The notes below the pieces were generated by a model. The model worked only from the letters and a program-made list of their open reading frames with translations. It ran no database searches and was not told the origin of the DNA. A stretch of DNA of 64,000 nucleotides. Source: Haberlea rhodopensis (Eukaryota > Streptophyta > Magnoliopsida > Lamiales > Gesneriaceae). Both the position numbers and the translations under genes were made by a program. Shown here piece after piece: positions 10,755 through 22,327 of the stretch (position 1 is the stretch's first letter; each line of letters starts with the position of its first letter). The stretch spans positions 310,001 to 374,000 of the forward strand of contig CAJQUN010000409.1 in NCBI GenBank assembly GCA_907163345.1. Reading direction: 5' to 3'.

Positions 10755-10905
10755 GCTACTCCAGGAAAGCGGAATTCTTCCTCGCTTCCACTGGACTTTA
10801 GCGTTGCTACTCCATGTAAGCGGAACTCTTCATCGCTTCCAATGGACTTTAGCGTTGCTACTCCATATAAGCGGGACTCTTCATCGCTTCATATGGACTT
10901 TAGCA
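10755..10905 (-). repeat. 51-bp hairpin repeat, three copies
   Basis: Units begin at 10755, 10806 and 10857 with GCTACTCC. Each contains AAGCG, 10-12 nt, then CGCTT (a shorter AGCG..CGCT in the third), a perfect inverted repeat, followed by TGGACTTTAGC. This array is separate from the 59-bp one but has the same stem. Two further copies with a shorter period sit near 10377-10440 (AAGCGGYATCTCATCCTCGC). Confidence 0.75.
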
Positions 10906-11305
10906 TAAGCCATTAAAATCCTTACTAAGATAACTTTGACTCAAGACATGCATATGCAAAAACAATGCACAATAACATATATCATAACCTCAATGCACCA
11001 CTTTGCATTCATCATGTGTCAACAAGACAACGTAAAATACATGTTACCTCGGAAATATCCCTTTATCTGATTTTCTTAAAACCAGCTTCCTTGGCACATA
11101 ACACACGGAGTGCCAGACATCCCCATAAATGTCATCCTATCGTGTTCCACACGATTCCTGCAACCACAATGGTTAGCAATACCACTTTTCATATCATAAG
11201 AGCACATAAACAATGTGTTATGTCATACAACATTAATGCCATCATGCATAAATATGTGCTATCAATAACTTCCTAGGCCCTTAACAGCCCCAATGAGCAA
11301 CCACT

Positions 11306-11317
11306 GCTCTGATACCA
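11306..11317 (-). promoter_or_regulatory. primer-binding site of LARD-B
   Basis: GCTCTGATACCA on +, which is TGGTATCAGAGC on the minus strand, four bases from the LTR edge at 11322. This fixes the element's orientation as minus. Confidence 0.9.
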
Positions 11318-12350
11318 CTAATGTAAGGACCCCAAGCCCTTAAAACCTTGATTAGTGTATTAACCACTATGTGTGGTACATGCTTTCTATAAAATGTCAA
11401 TCGGGAAGCTCTGATGATACTTAATCATTGCCTGTCAATAAAAGACTCATATGTTTGCCCTTTACCAACCCCTTGGTGCCGCTTTTCACATTGTAAACTT
11501 TTACAAAAATTTGGGCAGAGTCTCCCCATAAATAGAGCTATCCCAAAACAGAGTACAACACATAACAAAATTCCCGGCCAGGGAACACATAATACTCAAC
11601 AGAAAGCAGTAATACAAGTAGATTCCCAGCCAGGGAAGACACCACACATACGTCAACAAAAGTGGGTTCCAACACCCACATAATACACCAATGACTCTCA
11701 TATCATTCTAGCAATTCAACCTAATTGCATGCAACCTTAAATGAAAGAGAGAAAGGCTCATGCCTTTATATACAATCCATATACAAGTATAATCGTGCTC
11801 ACATGCGAGCATCATGAATATGAATATGTATAAACCCTCAGGTGTATATATAGGTACTCTATACGATACCGTGCTCCATCAAGCCCTGGTACCACGATCC
11901 TGGGAGTACCTCAAATCAACAGCTCGAGCTCAGCTCCATAGCCATCGATGTACCTGTCCACCTGTCCCAACAGAGACAGCCCCCAACGGGGTGAGCATAC
12001 CAATACACAAAATCCCATAATCATAATAATGAAATTCATAATTTACAACAAAGGTAAATGCTAATGAATTTAAATGATACTCCCTGGATGGCAACATCCT
12101 CATCCGGGATTCCGTGTACTGTCCCTGTTCTCACAACATCAAACTCATCAAATCTCATAAATCAGTAAATCAACACATTGATTTACACATCGCATGCCTG
12201 ATCCTCGAATATCAACATATAGTGATTACAATTTCATTAAACATGCAATTACAGATATCACAATATCTAATACTGATTTCACAACCTTGCTATCAATCAC
12301 AGATAGCTCAAATGCCTTAGCATTTATTTTACCATTCCTTCATTATACTT

Positions 12351-12502
12351 AGACATCTCAAGTGTCTTATAATGAATACATGAGTCTACAAACCTAGACA
12401 TCTCAAATGTCTCATAATGAATACATGATTCTACGAACCTAGACATCTCAAATGTCTTACGAAGAATGCATGATTCTACAAACCTAGACATCTCAAATGT
12501 CT
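12351..12502 (-). repeat. 45-bp stem-loop array in LARD-B LTR
   Basis: Four copies spaced exactly 45 bp (12351, 12396, 12441, 12486). Each carries AGACAT, loop CTCAA, ATGTCT, a perfect 6-bp stem (the first copy has a one-base variant). The LARD-A LTR has one stem-loop of different sequence in the comparable place. Confidence 0.85.
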
Positions 12503-13629
12503 CATAATATAGTCATATAAATCCAGTACCCCATATATCATGCAAGAGTCATCCTACTCTAGTGTCACGCACGCTACAAGCGGCGATATCAAGATTTGGG
12601 TCATTCCTTGGCTATATCAACATATATGTATAACCATACGCAAAACATTCAATGCAATCAAAATACCTTATGCATTTCACATATATATAGTAATGCTCGT
12701 ACGTCGCACGTACCTTAAATCTCCGAAGTCCGAGCCAAGCCTTGCTCGAGTTCCATGCCCCGAGGAATGATGTGCTAACACGATAAACAATTCACCATTA
12801 TTTACGAACATGTAACCTATGCTCAAGCACACCCATATCCCTCACAACATTGTCAATACACGACAATTATCCTCTTAAAAGACCCGGGGCAGGGTACATG
12901 CAGGGAAGGAAATAAATGAGACAAATCGAAATTTGTTCAAGAATGCCCTACAAAAATCGAACCTTAATCTCACAATATCGAACCCAATAAAATACCATAA
13001 TTCATCTAAAACGTCAATTAATCAACCCATAGCATGAATAATCATCCCACATGCCAAACCCCCAAATTCGAAATCCAAAGCCCTAATTTCGAATCCAATT
13101 CTTCAATTCCGAACACAATCAAGCATTATAATGCGTCAACAACATGAATTAATCAATCCATAACAAGAATCACCACAACCCTTCCAAAACCCCCAAAATT
13201 CGAACCCACTTCATGCATACAACCAAAATTTCGAACCAATCCCACCAACAACAATAATCCGAACAAATCGAACACAAAAATGGCAGGGAATTGCACGAAA
13301 ATAACGAAAAAGGGGTTAGGAAGATTACCCAAACGAAATCGGAAGAAAAATCGACCAAAATCGATAAACCCTAGAATTTGGGGATCGCCGCTTATCTGCA
13401 AAATTCGACTTCCACACGCGACGAAACCTTCAATTGGCAGAGGGGAAAGGAGCGCCTCGTCGAGACGAAGCCGGCGGTAGGTCGCACGCCCCGAACGGCG
13501 GCCGGACGGCGGCGGGCGAGGCGCTTTTACGCGCGGAGGCAGGGGAAGATCGGGAATGGCGCGGCCGCGGGAGAGAGAGAAAGATGAGGGCTGAAATGAA
13601 AATTTTCTTAAATTTTTGGGTTCAATTGG

Positions 13630-13637
13630 TATTTATA
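13630..13637 (-). promoter_or_regulatory. TATA box of LARD-B LTR
   Basis: TATTTATA on +, TATAAATA on the minus strand. It lies about 330 bp inside the LTR start, the same distance as in LARD-A. Confidence 0.6.
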
Positions 13638-13965
13638 GCAAAAATACCCCGAAAAAATAATAGCCCCACAAATACATCATGATTCCTTAAAAATCATCTG
13701 TTTTCAAAACTCTCTCTCTAACTCCAAAACCCTCTACCGGTGCTCACACAGCACCCGAGATTCCGAGACACATCAAAAACCCAACTCTTAGGTTTTACAC
13801 CGTAATGTGAATACAATCTCAACCTCTGGATCCAACGATCCCAACTGCCCAAATAAACGAGCCCAGAAGGCCCAACACCTCGATTAAATCCCAAATCGCC
13901 ACGTAAAACCACTTTAGGGATTATTAATACTACGGGATTAACACCTATAATCCCTGGTCATCACA

Positions 13966-15221
13966 CGTTCTTAAACCAAAACTGAACTCACGGTTCAAAA
14001 CCGATCAAATGACGGCCAATCAAAACGCCCAAAACCCCACGGCGGCGGCGGCGGCGACGAGAATGGTGCTAAATGAGGGACGGCCGAGAGCTCTTTTAAA
14101 GGCTATTAGGTTTTATGATCATAGATTAATTCTTAATTAACCTTGTTATCAAATTATATATATATGTTAGATTTAGTTAAAGGCTTTCTCAAAGCCTCAT
14201 TGGCCCATACCCAATCTATTAATTAAATCCATACATTTAATACTTATAATTAAGATTCTTCTTAATTAATTAATTCATCCAATGAATTATATCTCCCTTT
14301 ATCGATTTAATCTTTTGTGTGACCCGATATGATCTTGCAATGTTGGCAGCGACATAAAATCTAATTTTATGTCACAAGCAATGAGCGGTATCTAGCAACA
14401 CATCAAGGCTGCCCAAATTACAAGAATGTCATTGACTCGACATAACCTACGGACTGTGATAATATTAACCATGTAACTTAATCCCTTTGTCAAATGTGTT
14501 TAGATTGAACATGAGTCATGGAATAGTCATACTCATATATTCAATCTTTTATTTCTTGATCCCCAAGTAGAACTAGAATAAACGAATAAGCTCGATATCA
14601 CATATCGACTCATTCGAGCACGACCATGCATTTTAGTCTTACTTGATCAATGGCCCAAACACTTCTCCTGTTATATAGGAGGGACAAATCATTTCTTGAT
14701 CACTCAACATCCCTCTACATAATTCGTGGTGTATCCAATGATTGTCTTTATAGTTTACCCTGTTACAGGTAACGTTTGACAATATCAAGATACATGACTC
14801 CTTATGTTGGGATCTCTGGTGATCTCAAGTCGTAAGGATTACATACATTATTATCACTATGAGAATTGCTTATGACGTTCATATAACTATCCATGTAGCA
14901 TTCTCATGGTGGGTCTGTCCAGTACATCGTTCTTTAACATGCACCCATGTGTTGATTTGATATCTCATATCTATGAACAATTCATCAATCAAAACATACT
15001 AGTCTCAATGAATTATCATTATCCCGATTCATGATAATACTTGACTAGGGACAATCTCTAAGAACAATACAATATTATTCTAAGGACATTAACTTATATA
15101 TAAATTCATATTACACAGATACACGAATAATATATAATAATGAATTGCCATTAACAAAATCATAATACATTGTATGTCATAAACAATCATCTAATGAGTT
15201 GTCTTAGGGCATATCCCAACA
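13966..15221 (-). repeat. Copia-T 3' LTR, partial
   Basis: On the minus strand the LTR begins TGTTGGGATATGCCCTAAG at 15221, directly after the PPT. It continues through AT-rich sequence to a TTTAAAAG-type promoter region and a GC-rich part at 14035-14095, where it is cut by LARD-B at 13966. The other end is therefore outside the window. No second copy is visible for comparison, so the exact LTR extent is an inference. Confidence 0.65.
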
Positions 15222-15236
15222 AATCTCCCACTTGCA
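15222..15236 (-). promoter_or_regulatory. polypurine tract of Copia-T
   Basis: Minus strand TGCAAGTGGGAGATT immediately before TGTTGGG, a common PPT-LTR junction of plant Copia elements. Confidence 0.8.
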
Positions 15237-16043
15237 CTAAGACCAATCAGACATATACTTAATTCCTAGAGATCTAGTATGACGATCATGCTTCTGCTGT
15301 GATAGTGGCTTCGTCAGTGGGTCAGATACATTATCATCAGTTGGTACTTTGCATATTTTTACATCTCCTCTTTCAACGATTTCTCGAATGAAATGAAAGC
15401 GCTGAAGTATGTGCTTGGATCTTTGGTGAGATCTAGGTTCCTTAGCCAATGCGATGGCTCCATTGTTGTCACAATAGAGTTCAATCGGATCTAGTATGCT
15501 AGGCATCACCCCAAGTTCAGAAATGAACTTCTTGATCCAAACAACTTCCTTTGCTGCATCTGAGGCAGCAATGTATTCAGCTTCAGTTGTAGAATCGGCT
15601 AATGTCTCTTGCTTTGAACTCTTCCAGCTTACAACACCTCCATTTAGGCAAAACACATATCCTGATTGCGATCGGAAATCATCTTTGTCGGTTTGGAAGC
15701 TTGCATCAGTGTAACCTATTACATTGAGCTCTTCCTCACCTCCATAAATCAAGAATGTATCCTTAGTTCTTCTCAAGTACTTCAGGATATTCTTGACTGT
15801 AATCCAGTGACATTCACCTGGATCAACCTGATATCTGCTCGTCATGCTCAAAGCATACGAGACATCGGGATGCATACATATCATGGCATACATGATAGAT
15901 CCAATAGCTGACGCATATGGAATCTTACTCATGCGTTGTCTCTCATCTGGTGTTGAAGGACACTGATCCTTCGAGAGATGTATCCCATGTGTCATAGGCA
16001 CGAATCCTTTCTTAGATTCTTGCATGCTAAACCGTTTTAGCAC
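15237..16043 (-). pseudogene. Copia-T RNase H and C-terminal RT remnant
   Basis: A 268-codon open stretch encodes the end of RT and the RNase H domain of a Copia polyprotein. Seen motifs: IGSIMYAMICMHPDVSYALS (end of RT/connection), GYTDASF with the first RNase H aspartate, GYVFCLNGGVVSWKS, STTEAEYIAASDAAKE with the conserved glutamate, YCDNNGAIALAKEP with the next aspartate, and RSKHI..FHFIREIVERGDV. The product would be the Copia-T polyprotein C-terminus, removing RNA from cDNA hybrids in the virus-like particle. It overlaps the next fragment (16027-16227) in another frame, so there is a frameshift near 16030. It is not functional alone. Confidence 0.85.
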
Positions 16044-16555
16044 TTTGTCTATTAATGTACTTTGACATAGGCCAAGTAATCTTCTTGATCTCTCTGTAGA
16101 TCTTGATACCTAATACATAGGTGGCTTCACCCAAGTCTTTCATAGAAAAACAATTCCCTAGCCAAATCTTTACAGATTGTAAGGCAGGGATATCATTCCC
16201 AATTAGAAGTATGTCATCTACATACAATATTAGAAAGATAATTATGCTCCCACTGACCTTCTTGTAGACACAAGGTTCATCTACGTTTTTGATGAAACCA
16301 AACTCTTTGACTGCATCATCAAAATGAAGAATTCCAACTCCGAGAAGCTTGCTTCAATCCATAAATGGATCGTTGTAGCTTGCATATCTTTCCAGCATCC
16401 TTTGGATCGACAAAACCCTCAGGTTGTGTCATGTACACATCCTCAAGTAAATTTCCATTAAGGAAAGCTGTTTTGACATCCATCTGCCAGATTTCATAGT
16501 CATGAAATGCAGCTATTGCAAGTAAGATCCTAATGGATTTAACCATGGCAACTGG
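16027..16555 (-). pseudogene. Copia-T RT core remnant, 3' of the solo LTR
   Basis: Fragments carry MVKSIRILLAIAAFHDYEIW, QMDVKTAFLNGNL, the GLKQASRSWN region and YVDDILLIGND (catalytic YVDD). All are standard Copia reverse transcriptase motifs. Frames change at about 16320 and between 16230 and 16320. The RT is split by the solo LTR at 16556; the upstream part resumes at 18932 in Copia-T order. This is a decayed enzyme fragment, with the YVDD still recognisable. Confidence 0.82.
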
Positions 16556-18926
16556 TGTAAGGACCCTCGTGCCCTTAACCCGTTATTAGTGTATTAATCC
16601 AAGTATTTAGTGCATGTAATCATATACGTAGGGGAAAAATATACTTGTCACCATATCAGATCATGTCAATAACAAATTGCTTTACGTTATTATAATGCCT
16701 AGTTTCCCCTACCCGAGTCAACGTACACATCATGCACCATTATAATACACTAACATATTCTCAGTTCATTTAGCAATTCAATAAATAATTGCATGCAACA
16801 CATAAATGAAAAGAGAAAGACCCTTGTCTTCTTTATACAACCCATATACACATAACACTGCTCACATGCGAGCATCGAATAAGTAAGCGTGTATCTAGTG
16901 TATAAAGTAGCATGCTCAATACCGTCGCTGGTACCTCGATCCTGGAATCACCTCAAATCCACAGCTCGAGTTCAACTCCCAGCCGTCGATGTACCTAATA
17001 ACCTGTCCCAATAGAGACAGCCCCCACACGGGGTGAGCATACCAATATCCCAGATCCAACAGTCATAATAATGCAATTCATAATTTACAACAATGTAAAT
17101 GCTATGAAATACAAAATATACTCCCTGGATGGTATCATCCTCATCCGGGATTCCCTGTACTGTCCATGTTCTCAAAACAACTGAAATCATCAAATTCCCA
17201 AATGCCAGTTAATCATTACATTGATTAACGAACCCATATGCTATATACCGATATCACAACCATAATATCAAATCATTAAACAATGATCACGATTATCCCA
17301 TTTATCTCATTTATGGATTCCATAGTTCTATCTCATTGCTCGCTCTACAATAGCGGCATTTCATTCTCACGCATGCTCAACAGCAGTGGCGTCATAACTG
17401 ATGTCCGCTCGAAGGCGACGACATCCAATCATTGCTCGCTCAAAAGCGGCACCATATGTATATATGTCCATTCATAGTGATTACCATAAACCATGCAATT
17501 CAATACACATTTATTGCAATAAAGCATACCATGCACTCACAATTGCAATTATAATAAAGGGCTATGCTCGTACGTCATACGTACCTTATACTTTCCGTAG
17601 CTCGAGTCCTCGCCCGAGTCCCATGATCCGATGAATTATGTGCTAACACACAATAATTCACAATCAAACATAAGCAAGCAACCACGTGCCCAAGCACGTT
17701 CAAACTCCCAAACATATCGTCAACCCATGACGATTACCAAATAAAAGCCCCCCGAGCTAAGCATGCATAATACCCAAAATATTCCATTTTATATGTTTAA
17801 TATATAGCCAAAGACTCAACCGAGAATCCCATTTTATTAAACTTTGGTTCCAACCAATCCATTTTAAAAGTATAGCATTCCCATAGGAATGTAGATATTA
17901 CCCCGGAAACGGCCCCTTTTAACCTCGATTCCAAAATCCCGACGTTTTCCAAAATTTTGAAAAAAACAAAGGGAACAGGGCCGCGATCGATCGGCGCTAA
18001 GCCGCGATCGATCGCCATACCCTACTGCCCGAAAATAAACAAGCCGCGATCGATCGCCACATCTCGCGATCGATCGCCGAAACCCTCGCGATCGATCGCC
18101 CACTTTTCACGATCGATCGCCGCTACTGCTCATCGCCTTCCCAAAATCAGTAGCATGTCGCGATCGATCGGCACCTAGCCGCGATCGATCGTGACCTACG
18201 GGTTTCCGAAAAAAAAACGAGCTTCCATGGTGTTTTTCACACCCAAACTCAAAACTAACACCCCAAACTTCCTCAACACAACCATTAAACCATTTGGAAT
18301 CAATAAAAACACCAAAAACTCAACTTTGGATTTTAAACCAAAAATCCCCAAAACCCATAACCAACCAAAACCTCAACCAAAAACTACCATACCACAACCA
18401 AATCGAAGATAATGACGAGGGGGAGATTAATACCTGATTATCTTCGAGAAAACCGGCCTCCGGGCCAAGCTACCAACGATTTCTCCTCCAAGGGAGAAAA
18501 GAGGGAAATGGGGGGAGAGTTGAGCGAAGAGAGAGAGAAGAGAGAGAGAGGTTCCGTGCCAAAATGACGGAATACCTAGTCCACTTGGTATTTATAGCAC
18601 CAAAACTCGAAAATACCAACTTCTTCACAAATACATCACGATTCATTAAATATCATCTGTTTTCAACAATTATCTCTCTAACCTCAATTCCCATTACCAG
18701 TCCCAGTAGAAAGTATTCCGGACCTCAAATCCCACTAAAGACCAAATTCCAAGGTTATCACCACGATGAGAATACAATCTCATCCCTTGGAGCCAACGAC
18801 TCCAAAAACAGGATTTAAAATCCCCGGGAGCCCCGAAACCGCAATTAATACACAATTGCCACAATTAAGATCCATTAATGATTATCACTACACCGGGATT
18901 AACACCAGTAATTCCCGGACATCACA
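16556..18926 (-). mobile_element. solo LTR of a LARD-C-like element
   Basis: A 2,371-bp LTR (minus strand TGTGATGTCC...GGTCCTTACA) with no interior, flanked by perfect 5-bp duplications ACTGG (16551-16555 and 18927-18931). This is the signature of unequal recombination between the two LTRs of a full element. Length and ends match the LARD-C LTR (2,372 bp), and the layout is the same: TATA box 18589-18596, palindrome cluster 17984-18191, AAG|GTACGT block at 17585, GGTATGCTCACCCCG block at about 17000-17043. Sequence is diverged from LARD-C, so it belongs to a sister subfamily. Confidence 0.93.
17984..18191 (-). repeat. CGATCGATCG palindrome cluster in the solo LTR
   Basis: Eight copies of CGATCGATCG within about 208 bp, most extended by symmetric flanks (GCGATCGATCGC). 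Spacers between them are unrelated to each other. The position is intron-like sequence between the TATA box and the AAG|GTACGT block, the same as in LARD-C, Gyp-1 and Gyp-2 LTRs. Confidence 0.9.
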
Positions 18927-18931
18927 ACTGG

Positions 18932-19530
18932 CGAAAAAGTTTCATCATAGTCAATACCATGAATTTGTTTGAAACCTTTTGCAACCAGTCGACCTTAAAA
19001 GTTTGTACATTACCATCCATGTTGGTCTTCTTCTTGAAAATACATTTGCACCCTATGGGTCTTACCCCTTCAGGCGGGTCAACCAAAGTCCATACTTGGT
19101 TTGCATATATGGATTCCATCTCAGATTTCATGGCTTCTTGCCAATTCTCAGAATCAGTTCCCATTATAGCTTCTTGATAAGATGACGGTTCATCCTCATC
19201 AATAAGTAGAAAGTCACCTTGTTGAGTCACAAGAAATCCATATCTCTGTGGCTCACGGTGTTCTCTTACAGACCTACGCTGGGCTTGTGTCTCTTGAGCA
19301 GGCAATTCATCCACAACAGCTTGTGGTGTCTGCTCTGTTTCCATCTCAATCTCATGTTCATTGTTTTCTTGTGGTTGAACTTCACCAAGTTCTATTTGTC
19401 TTCCACTGGTTCTTCTCGAAATAAATTCTCTTTCAAGAAAGAAACCAGTCCGAGCAACAACTACTTTGTTCTCGGTGGGATAATAGAAATAGTATCCTTT
19501 CGTTTCCTTAGGATACCCACAAATAAACAC
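18932..19530 (-). pseudogene. Copia-T integrase end, linker and N-terminal RT
   Basis: The open stretch begins with the FICGYPKETKGYYFY region that follows the Copia integrase. It passes through a Glu/Gln-rich linker, then EPSSYQEAIMGTDSENWQEA and GVRPIGCKCIFKKKTNMDGN of the RT N-terminus. A frameshift near 19000 puts the last residues out of frame. The solo LTR then interrupts RT just before the MVKSIRILLAIAAF part found at 16546, with the ACTGG duplication at the join. Confidence 0.82.
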
Positions 19531-20026
19531 TTATCAGATTTGTGTCCAAGTTTATTGGAGGCGTGACGTCTCACGTAAGCCTCACAACCCCAAATCTTCA
19601 TAAAAGACATACTAGGACGCTTCTTAGTCCATATCTCATATGGTGTCTTTTCTACTGATTTAGATGGAACACGGTTCAGTATGAATATCGCTGTTTCTAA
19701 AGCATGTCCCCAAAAGGAAGTCGGAAGATCTGCATGACTCATCATTGATCGAACCATGTCCAACAAAGTTCGATTCCTCCTTTCGGATACACCATTCCAT
19801 TGTGGAGTATACGGAGGAGTGAGTTGTGGGACTATCCCACACTCTTTTAGATAGTCATGAAACTCTTGGCTTAGGTATTCGCCTCATCGATCTGATCGGA
19901 GGGTTTTGATACTTTTGCCAAGCTAATTTTGTACTTCATTCTTGAAATCCTTGAACTTTTCAAAGGTTTCATGTTTATGTTTCATTAGGTACACATACCC
20001 ATATCTACTGAAGTAACCAGTAAATG
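19461..20026 (-). pseudogene. Copia-T integrase remnant
   Basis: 19461-19766 reads LLDMVRSMMSHADLPTSFWG, PYEIWTKKRPSM and WGCEAYVRRH, the late integrase core of Copia elements. Between 19767 and 20026 I can follow further integrase text on the minus strand (a TLRSDR motif, EFHDYLKECGIVPQLTPPYT, then GVSERRNR with the catalytic glutamate), broken by at least two stops. The domain is dead. Confidence 0.78.
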
Positions 20027-20640
20027 TTATTGAAAACCACCTCTAGCTTGTGTGCTTATTGGTCCACATACATCACTATGTATGAGACTCAATAAATCAT
20101 TTGTCCTTTCAACATGTCCATTGAAAGGAGCTTTAGTCATCTTGCCCATTAAACAAGATTCACATGTTTCACATGATTCAAAATCAAATGAATCCAATAC
20201 TCCATCCTTATGAAGTTTTGATATGCGATTATCGTTTATATGGCCCAAGCGACAATGCCAGAGATAAGTTGGATTAGAATAATTATTCTTAATCATTTTA
20301 GTATTTATGTTATAGACAGGCATATCAAGATTTAATACATAAAGACCATTAATCAATTGTGCACTATAAAACATATCATTCAAATAAATGGAACAACACT
20401 TGTCCTTTATAATAAATGAAAAACCAATTCCAAACAAGAAATTGAAATAATGTTTCTAGTAATAGATGTCACAAAATAACAGTCTTTTAAATATAATAAT
20501 AAACCAGAAGGTAAATTTAATGAATAATCTCCAATAGCTAATGCAACAACTCTTGCTCCATTTCCCACTCGGAGATCAACCTCGCCTTTCGCCAACAACC
20601 TACTCCTTTAGAGATTCTGCACATTAACACAAATGTGAGA
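20027..20640 (-). pseudogene. Copia-T protease tail and pre-integrase domain remnant
   Basis: 20407-20598 covers the protease downstream part (GEVDLRVGNGARVVALAIGD). 20027-20437 covers the GAG-pre-integrase zinc-binding domain: LWHCRLGHIN gives the histidines and CETCESCLMGKMTKAPF the cysteines, then SDVCGPI opens the integrase core. The two pieces are in different frames (shift about 20410-20440), and a stop near 20608 separates them from the protease active site. Confidence 0.8.
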
Positions 20641-21564
20641 ACCACATCCAGTATCTAATACCCATGATGAAGAAGTAGATAAATTGACTTCTATAACAAA
20701 AATACCTGAAGCGGAAGTCACACTTCCTTTTGTCTTCTTAAGATCTTCCAGATATAATTTGCAGTTCCTCTTCCAATGACCGGTCTCACCGCAATGGAAG
20801 CAGTTCCCTTCCTTAGCCACTCCTCCCTTTGGCTTGAGTGCAGAAGCATGAGGCTTAGACTTAACAAATACTTTTTTGTTCTTCTTGTAGCCTTTTACTT
20901 TAGTCTTTCCTTTGCTCTTATTCACAATAAGAACATTAGTAGGCTTAGAATTATTTGAATTTGCTTCATATGTTCTCAACATACCAAGCAATTGCGGTAG
21001 CGTCTTTTCGATTTCAATCATCTTGTAATTCAAGACAAATTGACTGTAGCTATCAGGCAACGATTGCAAGATTACGTCAGTGGCCAACTCTTGGTCCAAT
21101 GGAAAACCCAGCTTTTCAAGATTCTCAATCTACCCAATCATCTTTAGTACATGAGTTCCAACAAGGCTTCCTTCTACCATTCTGCACTGGAATAACGCTC
21201 TAGAGACGTCATACCTCTCTTGTCTAGCTTGTTGTTGGTAGAGTTGTTTTAAGTGCTCGATCATATCGAACGCCTCCATTTCCTCATGTTGCTTCTGAAG
21301 TTCAGAGTTCATGGTGGCAAGCATAAGGCAACCAACATCAAGCGCGTCATTCTGATGCTTCTTGTAAGGATCCTTATCGGTTTTAGCAGCCGTTACGGGA
21401 GGTTCCTCAGCAGGTAAGGGTTCCTCTAGGACATATTGATTTTTCTCTTGTTTGAGGACAATCCTCAAATTCCTATACCAGTCTAGGAAATTAGTCCCAT
21501 TCAGTTTGTCCTTCTCAAGGACCGATCGCAATGATAGTGTGCTAGTTACGTTGTTTGATGCCAT
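20608..21564 (-). pseudogene. Copia-T gag with zinc knuckle and protease start
   Basis: The Gag N-terminus starts with MASNNVTSTLSLRSVLEKDK at 21564 and runs 144 codons to a stop at 21130. The second part (20608-21099) contains DQELATDVILQSLPDSYSQF, a Lys-rich stretch, the zinc knuckle CFHCGETGHWKRNC and WVLDTGCGSH (protease DTG). Gag coats genomic RNA in the particle. One in-frame stop at 21130 and one at 20608 break an otherwise collinear frame, so these look like point nonsense changes. It is preceded at 21565-21587 by a short leader that LARD-C cuts off from the rest of the leader (42856 on). Confidence 0.85.
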
Positions 21565-21918
21565 GGATATCTACAATATAAATATGCTGTGATGTCCGTG
21601 GATTTATGGTGTTAATCCCGGTGTTGTATTAAGCCTTGATGGATTTTTAATTGTGGCAATTAGGAATTAATTGCGGTTTGGCATCTCCCGAGGTTGTTTA
21701 ATCGGGCATTTGGGATCGTTGGATCCAAAGGTTGAGATTGTATTATCATTTCGGTGGAAAACCTATGAGTTGGGGTTTTCGGTGGGACTTGGTGTCCGGG
21801 GTGCTTTTGTTGGGGCCTGTATGAGGAATTGATGCTGGAGAGAGAGTTTTTGAAAACAGATGATTTTTAATGAATCATGATGTATTTGTGGAGGTATTTG
21901 TGGGTTGGGGTATTTTGC

Positions 21919-21926
21919 TATATATA
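21919..21926 (+). promoter_or_regulatory. TATA box of LARD-C LTR
   Basis: TATATATA, with the copy in the 3' LTR at 40831-40838. It is followed by a CT-rich stretch at about 21960-22030. Confidence 0.55.
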
Positions 21927-22327
21927 CCCGTTGGACTCGGGATTCCGTCATTGGGAATCCATTTCTCTCCTCTCCTCCCCCTCTTTCACGCCACCTTCAC
22001 CCCAAACCCTTCCCCTATTTCCCCTTCAACCATAATCGTTGGGAACACGATTTAGGGGCCGGATCTCTTGAAGAAAGGCTGGTAATCTTCTTCTCCTCAC
22101 CTTTAGCTTCGTTTTGATTGTGGTTTTGTGCTAAATGGTTGAGTTTTGGGTTTTGGGAGATTTTTGTAAAATCTTGAAATCTTTTGGGTTTTGTGTTTTA
22201 ATGGATTATAACCCTTGTTAAGTGTACTAGGGTGTTAGTATATGGTTATTTTCGAGTTTGAGGAAGTTTGGGTATGTTTTGGGAAGGTTTCAAGCTTTTA
22301 AAAATGGTGATTTTCGGGTTCGCACAG

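Larger units (their letters stand above)
9206..11321 (-). mobile_element. LARD-B interior, proximal fragment
   Basis: Continues the minus-strand LARD interior broken at 252. Its order mirrors the LARD-A interior in reverse: the segment matching LARD-A 5040-5170, the relic hairpins matching 4590-4760, the large hairpin array, then the primer site. No coding sequence; the short open frames are products of the repeats. 10480-10750 and 10906-11305 hold AT-rich sequence without recognisable features. Confidence 0.82.
11322..13965 (-). repeat. LARD-B 5' LTR
   Basis: A 2,644-bp LTR. On + it starts TGTAAGGACC and ends GGTCATCACA, so on the minus strand it runs TGTGATGACC...GGTCCTTACA, the same termini as LARD-A. 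It is related to but clearly diverged from the LARD-A LTR. It keeps the TATA box (13630-13637), a GC-rich leader (about 13440-13570), the AAG|GTACG block (12714), the GGTATGCTCACCCCG block (11956-12001 on +) and the CCTGGCYGGGAATT motifs. The flanking five bases CGTTC (13966-13970) are the expected target duplication; the partner is outside the window. Confidence 0.9.
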
